Source: Prodigiosinella aquatilis
GTDB taxonomy: Bacteria > Pseudomonadota > Gammaproteobacteria > Enterobacterales > Enterobacteriaceae
Direction: 5' to 3'
Assembly: GCA_030388725.1 (NCBI GenBank)
Contig: CP128857.1
Coordinates: 4,650,001 to 4,714,000, forward strand
DNA: 64,000 nucleotides
In this document: one piece after another, positions 17,879 to 26,673 of the stretch
Layout of the letters: every line of letters begins with the position of its first letter
How positions within the stretch are numbered: the first letter of the stretch is position 1
Notes under the pieces: model-generated
Databases searched by the model: none
What the model was told of the DNA's origin: nothing
The model's input: only the letters and a program-made list of their open reading frames with translations
Made by a program: the position numbers and the translations under genes

Positions 17879-19729
17879 TTAACCTCCCAGCTTACTTTTA
17901 TCGCGGACAGCACCTTTATCGGCGCTAGTCGCCAGGCTGGCGTATGCACGCAGTGCGAAAGATACCTGACGGTCACGGTTTTTCGGTGTCCAGGCGGCAT
18001 CACCACGGGCCAGTTCGGCCTCACGGCGTGTTGCCAACTCACTGTCAGATACTTGCAGCACAATACTGCGGTTCGGAATATCAATGGCAATCATGTCACC
18101 CTCTTGCACCAGCGCAATGATGCCGCCACTCGCGGCCTCCGGCGAGGCATGACCGATGGACAAGCCAGACGTACCGCCAGAAAAACGGCCATCGGTGATC
18201 AGTGCGCAGGCCTTTCCCAATCCCATAGATTTCAGGAAGCTGGTGGGGTATAGCATTTCCTGCATACCCGGCCCACCTTTCGGCCCTTCATAACGAATAA
18301 CCACCACATCACCGGCAACCACTTTATTGCCCAGAATCGCTTCTACCGCATCATCCTGGCTTTCATACACTTTGGCCGGACCGTGGAACACCAGATTACT
18401 TTTATCAACACCGGCAGTTTTCACAATACAACCATCTTTAGCGATGTTGCCGTACAGTATCGCCAGACCGCCATCCTGACTGTAGGCGAATTCACGTGAA
18501 CGGATACATCCTTCTTGACGGTCGGTATCCAGTGAATCCCAGCGACAATCCTGCGAAAACGCCTTGGTGGTACGAATACCCGCCGGACCGGCAGTAAACA
18601 TTTTCTTCACCTCGGCATCCTGGGTCAGCATAACGTCATATTTCGCCAGCGTTTCCGGCAGTGTCAGACCCAGTACATTTTTCACGCCACGGTTGAGCAA
18701 ACCTGCACGATCCAACTCGCCCAAAATACCGATCACGCCACCCGCGCGATGGACGTCTTCCATATGATATTTCTGGATGCTGGGAGCCACTTTACACAAG
18801 TGCGGCACCTGACGAGACAGGCGGTCGATATCCGACATGCTGAAATCCACCTCGCCTTCCTGTGCGGCAGCCAGCAGATGCAGGACGGTATTGGTAGAGC
18901 CCCCCATGGCGATATCCAGCGTCATGGCGTTTTCAAAGGCGGCTTTATTAGCGATATTGCGCGGCAATACGCTGTCGTCATCCTGCTCATAATAGCGTTT
19001 GGCCAGGCCAACAATACGTGAGCCCGCATTGATAAACAGCTGCTTACGATCCGCATGCGTTGCCAGTAGTGAACCATTGCCTGGCAGTGACAAGCCCAGC
19101 GCTTCCGTCAGACAGTTCATGGAATTGGCGGTAAACATACCGGAGCAGGAGCCGCAAGTCGGACAGGCCGAACGTTCAATCTGCGCACTGTCTTCATCAC
19201 TGACTTTCGGATTGGCCCCCTGAATCATGGCGTCAATCAGGTCGAGCTTGATGATCTGATCTGAGAGTTTGGTTTTCCCGGCCTCCATTGGGCCGCCGGA
19301 AACAAAAATGACCGGAATATTGAGGCGCAGTGCTGCCATCAACATTCCCGGCGTGATTTTGTCACAGTTAGAGATACAGACCATAGCGTCAGCGCAGTGG
19401 GCGTTCACCATATATTCCACGGAATCGGCGATCAGCTCGCGAGAAGGCAGAGAATAGAGCATGCCACCATGCCCCATGGCGATACCGTCATCCACCGCAA
19501 TGGTGTTGAACTCTTTGGCGACACCGCCTGCTGCGTCTATCTGCTCAGCGACCAACTTTCCCAGATCACGTAAATGTACGTGCCCGGGAACAAATTGAGT
19601 GAACGAGTTCACAACCGCAATAATGGGCTTGTCAAAATCAGCGTCGGTCATCCCTGTAGCGCGCCACAGGGCTCGCGCTCCAGCCATATTGCGACCATGC
19701 GTAGTAGTGGCTGAACGGTACTTAGGCAT
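17879..19729 (-). CDS. ilvD: Dihydroxy-acid dehydratase IlvD
   Basis: Iron-sulfur dehydratase for the third common step of branched-chain synthesis. The 616 aa are the same length as the E. coli enzyme. Cluster-region cysteines occur in CISNCDKITPGMLMAALRL (near residue 120) and CPTCGSCSGMFTANSMN (near residue 195). The C-terminal signature GRFSGGTSGLSIGHASPEA is present. It lies in the middle of the ilvGMEDA operon; a small hairpin separates it from ilvE. Confidence 0.98.
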   Translation of the reverse strand: MPKYRSATTTHGRNMAGARALWRATGMTDADFDKPIIAVVNSFTQFVPGHVHLRDLGKLVAEQIDAAGGVAKEFNTIAVDDGIAMGHGGMLYSLPSRELIADSVEYMVNAHCADAMVCISNCDKITPGMLMAALRLNIPVIFVSGGPMEAGKTKLSDQIIKLDLIDAMIQGANPKVSDEDSAQIERSACPTCGSCSGMFTANSMNCLTEALGLSLPGNGSLLATHADRKQLFINAGSRIVGLAKRYYEQDDDSVLPRNIANKAAFENAMTLDIAMGGSTNTVLHLLAAAQEGEVDFSMSDIDRLSRQVPHLCKVAPSIQKYHMEDVHRAGGVIGILGELDRAGLLNRGVKNVLGLTLPETLAKYDVMLTQDAEVKKMFTAGPAGIRTTKAFSQDCRWDSLDTDRQEGCIRSREFAYSQDGGLAILYGNIAKDGCIVKTAGVDKSNLVFHGPAKVYESQDDAVEAILGNKVVAGDVVVIRYEGPKGGPGMQEMLYPTSFLKSMGLGKACALITDGRFSGGTSGLSIGHASPEAASGGIIALVQEGDMIAIDIPNRSIVLQVSDSELATRREAELARGDAAWTPKNRDRQVSFALRAYASLATSADKGAVRDKSKLGG

Positions 19730-19758
19730 ACTCTTGTTACTCCAGTTTAAACAGATAA

Positions 19759-19781
19759 CCGGTGACGGAACGCATCACCGG
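19759..19781 (-). other. Intercistronic hairpin between ilvE and ilvD
   Basis: A perfect 7-bp stem, CCGGTGA (19759-19765) with TCACCGG (19775-19781), lies in the 74-nt gap. With no T-run, it is more likely an mRNA-processing or stability element than a terminator. Confidence 0.45.
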
Positions 19782-19803
19782 AGAAAAATAATAAGTTGAT
19801 TAA

Positions 19804-20730
19804 TTAACGATTTACCGGATCAAGCCAGCCCCATTTATCTTCGGTTTCGCCGGTAAACAGGCCAAAGAATGCCTGCTGCAGTTTCTTGGTCACCGGACCG
19901 CATTTGCCGATACCAACCTGAATGCCATCCACGCTACGTACCGGGGTAATTTCCGCCGCCGTACCGGACATGAACACTTCATCCGCCAGATACAACGATT
20001 CACGAGACAATACCTGTTCGCGGATTTCAAAACCCAGACCTTTCGCCAGTTTGATAATCGCATCGCGGGTAATCCCCGGTAGCGCCGAAGAGGTAAATGG
20101 TGGTGTGAAAAGGACATTATCTTTCACTTCAAACAGGTTTTCACCAGCACCTTCAGACACATAGCCATGAACATCCAGCGCAATCCCTTCCTGATAGCCA
20201 TGACGACGGGCTTCACTCCCCACTAGCAACGAGGACAAATAGTTGCCTCCAGCTTTAGCGGCCGTCGGAATGGTATTGGCAGCAGCGCGATTCCAGGAGG
20301 ACACCATCGCGTCAATCCCTTGATCAAGCGCTTCTTCACCCAGATAAGCGCCCCACGGAAATGCGGCAATAATCACATCTGTCTTATAGCCTTCCGGCGG
20401 ATTCACGCCCATCCCCACATCACCGACAAACACCAGCGGACGGATATAAGCACTGGACAGATTATTCCTGCGCAACGTTTCGCGACAGGCTTCCATCAAT
20501 TCATCCACACTTTGCGTCAACGGCATGCGGTAAATTTTGGCCGAATCATGCAGACGTTGCATATGCTCACGGTGACGGAACACCACCGGGCCGCGATGAG
20601 AATCGTAGCAGCGGACACCTTCAAATACCGACGTACCGTAATGCAGCGCATGAGACATCACATGAACCTTGGCCTCAGCCCAGGGAACCATTTCACCGTT
20701 AAACCAGATATAGTCAGCTTTTTTAGTCAT
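19804..20730 (-). CDS. ilvE: Branched-chain amino-acid aminotransferase IlvE
   Basis: PLP class IV aminotransferase for the last step of leucine, isoleucine and valine synthesis. The 308 aa match the E. coli length. YIWFNGEMVPW opens the protein, and HALHYGTSVFEGVRCY is the N-terminal substrate region. The PLP lysine lies in TAAKAGGNYLSS (near residue 160). The C-terminal signature covers EVFMSGTAAEITPV. It follows ilvM by 24 nt in the operon. Confidence 0.98.
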   Translation of the reverse strand: MTKKADYIWFNGEMVPWAEAKVHVMSHALHYGTSVFEGVRCYDSHRGPVVFRHREHMQRLHDSAKIYRMPLTQSVDELMEACRETLRRNNLSSAYIRPLVFVGDVGMGVNPPEGYKTDVIIAAFPWGAYLGEEALDQGIDAMVSSWNRAAANTIPTAAKAGGNYLSSLLVGSEARRHGYQEGIALDVHGYVSEGAGENLFEVKDNVLFTPPFTSSALPGITRDAIIKLAKGLGFEIREQVLSRESLYLADEVFMSGTAAEITPVRSVDGIQVGIGKCGPVTKKLQQAFFGLFTGETEDKWGWLDPVNR

Positions 20731-20754
20731 TCTTGTTTTCCTTCTTGATGCCCC

Positions 20755-21012
20755 TCAGGCACGAATTTGTTGTGATGAAATCGGCTGAATATCGACACAG
20801 GCAATATCCAGCAGTTTACTTAATTGTGTTGACAATAAATCTACTGATCTCTGACTGGCAACGGTCAGTTCAATATTAATGTGATCGCAACTGTTAGCCT
20901 GCGTCATATTCATGGCGTAAACCTGAAAGCCGCGATGACGAGCAATCCGCAGTACACGCTCCAGAATTTCGGGGCGAAAGCGGGCCTGAATTGAAAGCTG
21001 ATGGTGTGTCAT
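20755..21012 (-). CDS. ilvM: Acetolactate synthase II small (regulatory) subunit IlvM
   Basis: Small ACT-domain subunit of acetohydroxyacid synthase II, needed for full IlvG activity. The start MTHHQLSIQARFRPE gives 85 aa, like E. coli IlvM (87 aa), and is preceded by GGAG at good spacing. An upstream in-frame ATG (21030) would overlap the ilvG stop by one base and is less likely. The conserved RVLRIARHRGFQVYAMNMTQA and INIELTVASQRSVDLL are present. Confidence 0.96.
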   Translation of the reverse strand: MTHHQLSIQARFRPEILERVLRIARHRGFQVYAMNMTQANSCDHINIELTVASQRSVDLLSTQLSKLLDIACVDIQPISSQQIRA

Positions 21013-21029
21013 TGGTTTTTCTCCAGACA

Positions 21030-22676
21030 TTATTTTGTTTTATCCAACATCGTTTCATTACCGGCACCAGGCGGTACCAGAGGCCAGACGTTCTCATACT
21101 CATCAATGGAAACATGCAACAAGTATGGTCCATCACTGTTCAACAAGGCGTCAAGCGCGGCATCAATCTGGTCTTTACGGGTGATACGCTGGCCTGGGAT
21201 ATCAAAGGCACTTGCCAGCGTCAGGAAATCAGGATTATCGGAGAGGTTGGTTTCACTATAGCGTTCATCAAAAAACAGTTGCTGCCACTGTCGAACCATC
21301 CCTAAACGCTGGTTATCCAGCAAGACGATTTTCAGTGGTAATCGTTTTCGCTTGATGGTACCCAGCTCCTGCACATTCATCATGAACGAACCATCACCGG
21401 AAATGCAGATTACCATATCATCCGGGCGCGCCACCTGAGCGCCCACCGCAGCAGGAACACCAAATCCCATCGTGCCCAGCCCGCTGGAAGTAATGAAATT
21501 TTCAGGACGAGTAAATTGCATATGCTGAGCCGACCACATCTGATGCTGCCCGACATCTGTCGTGATCACCGTTTCCGGTGCCATACGTTCAGACAAGGTT
21601 TTCAGCAGTGCTGGAGCGTAGATGGCCTGGCCCGGATGATCATAACGCCACGGATATTCCGTTTTCATCATCATGGCCTGCTGTCGCCACTCATCAATCT
21701 GCAACGGCTGCTGCAAGGCTGGCAACAAACAGTTCAGGTCCCCCTGCAACGCAACATGCGCCTGACGCAACTTATTCAGCTCTGCCGGGTCGATATCCAT
21801 ATGAATCACTTTGGCATGCGGCGCGAAGGCACTCAATTTGCCAGTCACACGGTCATCAAAACGCACACCTATCGCTACCAGCAGATCGCACTGTTGCACC
21901 ATCAGGTTGGCCGCTTTGGTACCGTGCATACCAATCATACCCAGATAGTAAGGGTGTGAATGATCTACCGCACCCAGTCCCTTCAGCGTGACCACGGATG
22001 GCATCTGGGTCGTGGCAATAAAGTCACGTAACGCGGGTACGGCCCTGGCCATGCCCACACCGCCGCCCACATACAGCACCGGTTTTTTCGCCTGGGTCAG
22101 CATGTCAAACGCTTGGGAAACCGCCTGTGCAGGGAAAGATGGCGGCTCGTCAACCGATGTGAAATACGGGCTGAATTCACCGTCCGCCAATTGAATGTCT
22201 TTCGGGATATCAATCAATACCGGGCCGGGACGACCACTGTTGGCTACCGCAAAAGCCTCTGCCATAACTTCCGGTAAAGACTCTACCGAGTCCACCAGAA
22301 AACTGTGCTTGGTACAGGCCAGCGACAACCCTAAAACATCGATTTCCTGAAAAGCATCAGTGCCTATCAATGCCGAACCAACCTGACCAGTGATGGCCAC
22401 GATAGGAATAGAATCCAGCAGGGCATCAGCCAGGCCTGTAATCAGATTAGTCGCCCCCGGCCCGGATGTGGCAATACAAACGCCAACTTTCCCAGTGGAT
22501 CTGGCATAACCAATCGCAGCCATGGCAGAACCCTGTTCATGACGGCATAGCACATGTTCTACGCCGCCATCATACAGTGCATCGTAAACTGGCATAATCG
22601 CGCCACCAGGATAACCGAAGACCGTATCCACTCCTTGTGCCCGCAACGCTTGCACCACCCACTGAGCCCCATTCAT
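21030..22676 (-). CDS. ilvG: Acetolactate synthase II large subunit IlvG (intact)
   Basis: ThDP-dependent catalytic subunit of valine-insensitive acetohydroxyacid synthase II. The start MNGAQWVVQALRAQGVDTVFGYPGG matches E. coli and has GGGG upstream, giving 548 aa. The frame is open another 53 codons upstream but only across the attenuator. The catalytic glutamate is in LCRHEQGSAMAAIGYA (near residue 47). The ThDP/Mg motif is CISGDGSFMMNVQELGTIKRKRL (near 425-447). Unlike E. coli K-12, where ilvG has a frameshift, the frame here is complete, so the AHAS II pathway should work. Confidence 0.98.
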   Translation of the reverse strand: MNGAQWVVQALRAQGVDTVFGYPGGAIMPVYDALYDGGVEHVLCRHEQGSAMAAIGYARSTGKVGVCIATSGPGATNLITGLADALLDSIPIVAITGQVGSALIGTDAFQEIDVLGLSLACTKHSFLVDSVESLPEVMAEAFAVANSGRPGPVLIDIPKDIQLADGEFSPYFTSVDEPPSFPAQAVSQAFDMLTQAKKPVLYVGGGVGMARAVPALRDFIATTQMPSVVTLKGLGAVDHSHPYYLGMIGMHGTKAANLMVQQCDLLVAIGVRFDDRVTGKLSAFAPHAKVIHMDIDPAELNKLRQAHVALQGDLNCLLPALQQPLQIDEWRQQAMMMKTEYPWRYDHPGQAIYAPALLKTLSERMAPETVITTDVGQHQMWSAQHMQFTRPENFITSSGLGTMGFGVPAAVGAQVARPDDMVICISGDGSFMMNVQELGTIKRKRLPLKIVLLDNQRLGMVRQWQQLFFDERYSETNLSDNPDFLTLASAFDIPGQRITRKDQIDAALDALLNSDGPYLLHVSIDEYENVWPLVPPGAGNETMLDKTK

Positions 22677-22761
22677 AGTTATTTCCCCGACGCCTTTTGG
22701 GAATAACAGGACTTTATTCTGCTGAACATAGCTGCTCCCTTGTTTAGGTTTCTGACCGCAT

Positions 22762-22791
22762 AAAAAAACCCCCGACCTTTCGGTGCGGGGG
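22762..22791 (-). terminator. ilv operon attenuator
   Basis: On the minus strand a GC-rich hairpin (22769-22791) is followed by seven U residues (A-run 22762-22768). It lies between ilvL and ilvG, 85 nt before the ilvG start. This is the position and form of the E. coli ilv attenuator, which terminates transcription when Leu-, Ile- and Val-tRNAs are charged. Confidence 0.93.
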
Positions 22792-22815
22792 TTTTCTTGA
22801 ATTCGGCCTTGATTT

Positions 22816-22914
22816 TTAAGCCATTCTTCGTCCAAGTGCAGCCCCGCACGGTGGGATAATAATCACCACCACACTAATCACGAGTAGGCTAATCACCAGG
22901 GAGAACGCTTTCAT
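22816..22914 (-). CDS. ilvL: ilv operon leader peptide IlvL
   Basis: A 32-codon leader ORF, reading MKAFSLVISLLVISVVVIII and then PPCGAALGRRMA. It is rich in Leu, Ile and Val (16 of the first 20 positions are hydrophobic, mostly these three) and ends in PPCGAALGR as in E. coli IlvL. Ribosome stalling at these codons prevents the downstream terminator at 22762-22791 from forming. It is too short for a standard ORF list and was found by translating the minus strand. Confidence 0.95.
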   Translation of the reverse strand: MKAFSLVISLLVISVVVIIIPPCGAALGRRMA

Positions 22915-22944
22915 TTCAGGTTGTTCATTGATCTATTGTCGAAC

Positions 22945-23007
22945 GAATACCTACAGAGTTACCACAGTAAGCCATAATATGACAACCATTTTTTTTCGTA
23001 GGTATTC
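22945..23007 (-). promoter_or_regulatory. Putative ilvL promoter framed by a 10-bp inverted repeat
   Basis: On the minus strand, TTGTCA (22980-22985) and GTAACT (22957-22962) are 17 bp apart, placing transcription start about 35 nt before ilvL. The pair is bracketed by a perfect inverted repeat, GAATACCTAC (22945-22954) and GTAGGTATTC (22998-23007). The -10 match is poor, so the exact promoter is uncertain; the repeat is read directly. Confidence 0.5.
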
Positions 23008-23046
23008 TGTCCGTTTTGCATAATTAGACATAAAATCTATTACTAT

Positions 23047-24270
23047 TCATACACTAACATTCATTGAACCGGTCTTTCTTTTTTCCTGCCGTGACCCACT
23101 CCCGGCAAATGCCGTTAGCACAGCTATCAAGATAGCCACCACCCCGGCAATAGCCGCCATAGCCAGCGCATAATTATGGTTATGCGTTTCAGCGATCATT
23201 GCCTGCAGCGTAGCATTAACGGAAGCAATCAAATTTCCCAACTGATACACAAAACCGGGCAATACCGCACGGGTATTGCTCGGTACCAGCTCATTGAGGA
23301 AAGTAGGAATAACCCCCCAGGCTCCCTGAACCATAAACTGCATCAGGAAAGCGCCCAATCCCAACATCCAGGCTCCCTGAGAAAATGCCCAGAGAGGAAT
23401 AATCGGTAATGCCAGCAGGGACGCAGTTATAATGGCTTTTTTACGACCGATACGCTCCGATAGCGTACCGAAAAAGACGCCCCCCATGATCGAAGCAATA
23501 TTGTAGCTAATAGCGATAATACTGACGGTTTTAGCATCAAAACCATGCTGAATTTTCAAAAATGCCGGATAAAGATCCTGTGTGCCGTGACTGAAAAAAT
23601 TAAATGCCGCCATCAGCAGTACCAGGTAGAAACAGAGTTTCCAGTGAGATTTCAATACTGGCAGTAAGGCGGTACTCTCCTTACGCGCTCTGGCCGCCAG
23701 CCAGACCGGGGACTCTTCCACGCAGAAGTAAATGAAGGGCAATAACAAGATAGGTACCGCACCAATTACGAACATACCACGCCAGCCAACCACATCGAAC
23801 ATCGTCCCATAGACGACAGCCGCCAACAAATAACCAAATGGGTATCCCGCCTGAAAAATACCGGACATTAATCCCCGAGATTTATCAGGAATCGTCTCCA
23901 TTGTCAGTGAGGAAGCCACACCCCAGATCCCGCCCATCGCCACGCCATAAAGAACTCGTAACAGCAGGAATATCATCAGTGAAGGAGCAACGGCAGACAA
24001 CAGCTCAAATACAGAAAACAGCACAATGTTAAGCATCAGAATCGGCTTACGACCAAATTTCTCCGCCAGACGTCCAATAATCAACGCCCCCAATGGCCTG
24101 ACAGCCAATGTCAACAATATAGCCAGCGTCACCTGTTCCATACCAACCTGATAGGCGTGAGCAATATCGCTAAGCAAGAAAACCAGAATAAAAAAATCGA
24201 ACGCGTCCAATGACCAGCTCAGAAAACTGGCAATCGCGGTATTGCGTTGCGGGGGAGTCCAACCAAACAT
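23047..24270 (-). CDS. MFS transporter of the SHS (sialate/lactate-type) group, substrate unknown
   Basis: The 407-aa protein has 12 predicted membrane helices. The N-terminal SWSLDAFDFFILVFLLSDIA and the loop 2-3 signature GRLAEKFGRKP are typical of the metabolite:H+ and sialate/lactate:H+ symporter branches of MFS, as is LSERIGRKK in loop 8-9. The likely substrate is a small carboxylate or sialic-acid-like compound, but the sequence alone does not decide. It stands alone between ilvL and comM, which are neighbours in E. coli. It is divergent from comM, with operator-like inverted repeats in the gap. Confidence 0.82.
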   Translation of the reverse strand: MFGWTPPQRNTAIASFLSWSLDAFDFFILVFLLSDIAHAYQVGMEQVTLAILLTLAVRPLGALIIGRLAEKFGRKPILMLNIVLFSVFELLSAVAPSLMIFLLLRVLYGVAMGGIWGVASSLTMETIPDKSRGLMSGIFQAGYPFGYLLAAVVYGTMFDVVGWRGMFVIGAVPILLLPFIYFCVEESPVWLAARARKESTALLPVLKSHWKLCFYLVLLMAAFNFFSHGTQDLYPAFLKIQHGFDAKTVSIIAISYNIASIMGGVFFGTLSERIGRKKAIITASLLALPIIPLWAFSQGAWMLGLGAFLMQFMVQGAWGVIPTFLNELVPSNTRAVLPGFVYQLGNLIASVNATLQAMIAETHNHNYALAMAAIAGVVAILIAVLTAFAGSGSRQEKRKTGSMNVSV

Positions 24271-24438
24271 AGATATTTCCCTATCGTATCGTAGAGTACG
24301 AAGTTGGCAGAAAACAGGCTGTACGGCAGGAGGATGCCGCAGTCGATGAGGTGATGTTTTAAAATTGCAGACATTATTTTAAATAATTGTTAAATACACC
24401 TTCAGTTTTAATATCGCAACTGATATCCCCCATCGAAT

Positions 24439-24479
24439 GTGTTGCAAATTAATTGCAGTTGTTAATCAGTATTAACAAC
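24439..24479. promoter_or_regulatory. Operator-like inverted repeats between MFS gene and comM
   Basis: A perfect 9-bp inverted repeat, GTTGTTAAT (24458-24466) with ATTAACAAC (24471-24479), lies next to TGCAAATTAATTGCA (about 24443-24457), itself nearly palindromic. They sit about 170-210 bp upstream of the MFS start in the 352-bp divergent interval. No regulator gene lies nearby. No other feature was found in this interval apart from the comM Shine-Dalgarno (GGAGG). Confidence 0.45.
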
Positions 24480-24622
24480 GCTGCGATGAAGTACGCAATT
24501 CTTTGAATCTCCGCTGAGAAAGGGAATTATTCCATTGAAGGGTTTCGCATATCTGCAAACCTCTCCGTGCCGAGGATGGGCCGAACAGGCATGATCATAT
24601 CTGTCAAAGGAAGGAGTAGAAC

Positions 24623-26149
24623 ATGACGCTGGCAGTGACATATACACGGGCAACACTAGGGATGCAGGCACCCGAGGTTTCTATCGAAGTACACATCAGC
24701 AATGGTTTACCAGCCCTGACATTGGTGGGGCTGCCTGAAACCACCGTAAAAGAGGCTAGGGATCGGGTCCGCAGCGCACTGCTCAATTGTGGTTTCACCT
24801 TTCCGGCAAAACGTATCACCGTCAATCTTGCACCCGCTGACCTGCCGAAAGAAGGAGGCCGCTACGATCTGCCTATCGCATTGGCTATTCTGGCAGCCTC
24901 TGAACAAATCCCGGGAGAACAATTGGCTAAATATGAATTTCTGGGTGAATTGGGATTGTCGGGTACCTTGCGCGGCGTCAATGGCGCAATTCCCGCCGCA
25001 CTGGAAGCACAAAAAGCAGGTCGATGTTTGATGCTCCCAGAAGATAACAAACTGGAAATGGCGCTGATCCCGCAAGGAGAGACGTTACTGGCTAATCACT
25101 TGCTACAGGTTTGTGCCTTTCTACACGGTGAAGATGTATTATCCCCCGGTGGTAATATTCCACCTGAAGAACACACTGAAACACACGCCGCCGATTTAAA
25201 AGACATTATTGGGCAGGAACAAGCCAAACGAGCGCTGGAAATTGCCGCCGCTGGGGGGCATAACCTGTTGCTGCTGGGCCCACCTGGTACCGGAAAGACT
25301 ATGCTCGCCAGTCGTCTGCCTGGGCTTATGCCACCATTATCCGATGACGAAGCTTTGGAAAGCGCTGCAATTAACAGTTTACTCAATATCAATGCCACAT
25401 TGTCTCAGTGGCGCGCCAGACCGTTTCGAGCGCCTCATCATACCGCTTCCATAACAGCGTTGGTCGGTGGGGGAGCACTCCCTAAACCGGGAGAAATATC
25501 ACTGGCACACAATGGTGTACTGTTTCTGGATGAATTACCGGAATTTGAACGCCGTGTGCTGGATTCACTACGTGAACCGCTGGAATCAGGAGAAATTATC
25601 ATCTCCCGCACCCGAGCCAAAGTTTGCTATCCGGCACGGTTCCAATTGATCGCCGCCATGAATCCCAGCCCCTCAGGGCATTATCAAGGCATTCATAACC
25701 GCATGCCAGCCCAGCAGATTTTACGCTATCTAAACCGGCTCTCCGGTCCGTTTCTGGATCGTTTTGATCTTTCAATTGAAGTGCCGTTATTACCACCGGG
25801 CGTTTTACGCCAGCAAACCAATAACGGAGAAAGCAGCGCGACGGTCAAGGAGCGGGTACTGTCGGCACAACAACGTCAATTGAAGCGTACCGGCAAGATC
25901 AATGCGTTGCTAAAACCAGTTGACATCGAAAAGCACTGTCGCTTAACAGATGTTGACGCCGCTTATCTGGAAGAAGTAATGAGTAAACTTGGACTTTCAG
26001 TCCGCGCCTGGCACCGAATACTGAAAGTAGCCCGTACCATTGCCGATCTCAGTGATACGGAAAAAATAGAGCGTAGACACCTTGCTGAAGCACTCAGCTA
26101 TCGGTGTATGGACAGGTTACTAATTCAGCTACATAAAAGCCTGGCATAA
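24623..26149 (+). CDS. comM: ComM/YifB Mg-chelatase-like AAA+ ATPase
   Basis: Hexameric AAA+ helicase implicated in branch migration during natural transformation in other gammaproteobacteria; the E. coli homologue is YifB. The 508 aa begin with the Lon-S5-like ChlI domain (VSIEVHISNGLPALTLVGLPETTVKEARDRV). The AAA+ core has Walker A GPPGTGKTMLA (near residue 220) and Walker B GVLFLDELPEF. The Mg-chelatase C-terminal domain closes the protein. GGAGG precedes the ATG. Its adjacency to ilvL in E. coli is broken here by the MFS gene. Confidence 0.96.
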   Translation: MTLAVTYTRATLGMQAPEVSIEVHISNGLPALTLVGLPETTVKEARDRVRSALLNCGFTFPAKRITVNLAPADLPKEGGRYDLPIALAILAASEQIPGEQLAKYEFLGELGLSGTLRGVNGAIPAALEAQKAGRCLMLPEDNKLEMALIPQGETLLANHLLQVCAFLHGEDVLSPGGNIPPEEHTETHAADLKDIIGQEQAKRALEIAAAGGHNLLLLGPPGTGKTMLASRLPGLMPPLSDDEALESAAINSLLNINATLSQWRARPFRAPHHTASITALVGGGALPKPGEISLAHNGVLFLDELPEFERRVLDSLREPLESGEIIISRTRAKVCYPARFQLIAAMNPSPSGHYQGIHNRMPAQQILRYLNRLSGPFLDRFDLSIEVPLLPPGVLRQQTNNGESSATVKERVLSAQQRQLKRTGKINALLKPVDIEKHCRLTDVDAAYLEEVMSKLGLSVRAWHRILKVARTIADLSDTEKIERRHLAEALSYRCMDRLLIQLHKSLA

Positions 26150-26179
26150 CAAATGTCACCCTGGGTCTTATTATGAGGG

Positions 26180-26208
26180 AAGAAAATGGAAATGGGGCTT
26201 ACGCCCCA
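26180..26208 (-). terminator. Terminator for maoP (between convergent comM and maoP)
   Basis: The hairpin TGGGGC (26193-26198) / GCCCCA (26203-26208) is followed on the minus strand by a T-rich stretch (A-rich plus strand 26180-26192). Confidence 0.6.
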
Positions 26209-26214
26209 CGGTCA

Positions 26215-26553
26215 TCAATCATCGCTTTCAGTATATTCTTCAACTGCATCCATCTGTGGCTTGCCACCAGACAGCGTATGGAACCGTTTTGGACGACGAA
26301 TACGATTCGTATATTTCATCCAGATTTTTTCCATTTCAGTTTCAGGTTGACGTTCATCACGGCAAACCGCAACAAATTTCACCTCATCTTCCGTCGCTGG
26401 CTGACGTTTACCCAGATCAAGCTCGTTAAGAGCGTGACCATACCTCTCCAGCAGTTGCGCTTCCTTTATCGTAAAGTCGCCATGCCGGGAAAAACCTCGA
26501 GGATAAAACTTGTTATCAAAAAAACGACTGGTTGTTGAGAAGCTTTCTGCCAT
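26215..26553 (-). CDS. maoP: MaoP (YifE), DUF413 family, Ori macrodomain organiser
   Basis: In E. coli MaoP acts with the cis site maoS to organise the Ori macrodomain. The 112 aa are identical in length to E. coli YifE. Conserved blocks are MAESFSTTSRFFDNKFYPRG, FSRHGDFTIKEAQLLERYG and RRPKRFHTLSGGKPQ. It is divergent from hdfR, as in E. coli, with about 120 bp between start codons; a maoS-like site would be expected there, but I cannot identify it without its sequence. Confidence 0.97.
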   Translation of the reverse strand: MAESFSTTSRFFDNKFYPRGFSRHGDFTIKEAQLLERYGHALNELDLGKRQPATEDEVKFVAVCRDERQPETEMEKIWMKYTNRIRRPKRFHTLSGGKPQMDAVEEYTESDD

Positions 26554-26673
26554 CTTACACGCTCCTAATTCTCATATGGTCATGCCGTTTATGGCGCGGA
26601 GTATTAGATAGGCTTGACTTTCTGTAAAACAAAACATTTAAATCATCACGACAAATTTTTTTTGGAGAAAGGC

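Noticed and set aside
22677..22835. N-terminal extension of IlvG through the attenuator
   Set aside because: It would translate across the attenuator hairpin; the homologous start with its own ribosome-binding site is at 22676.
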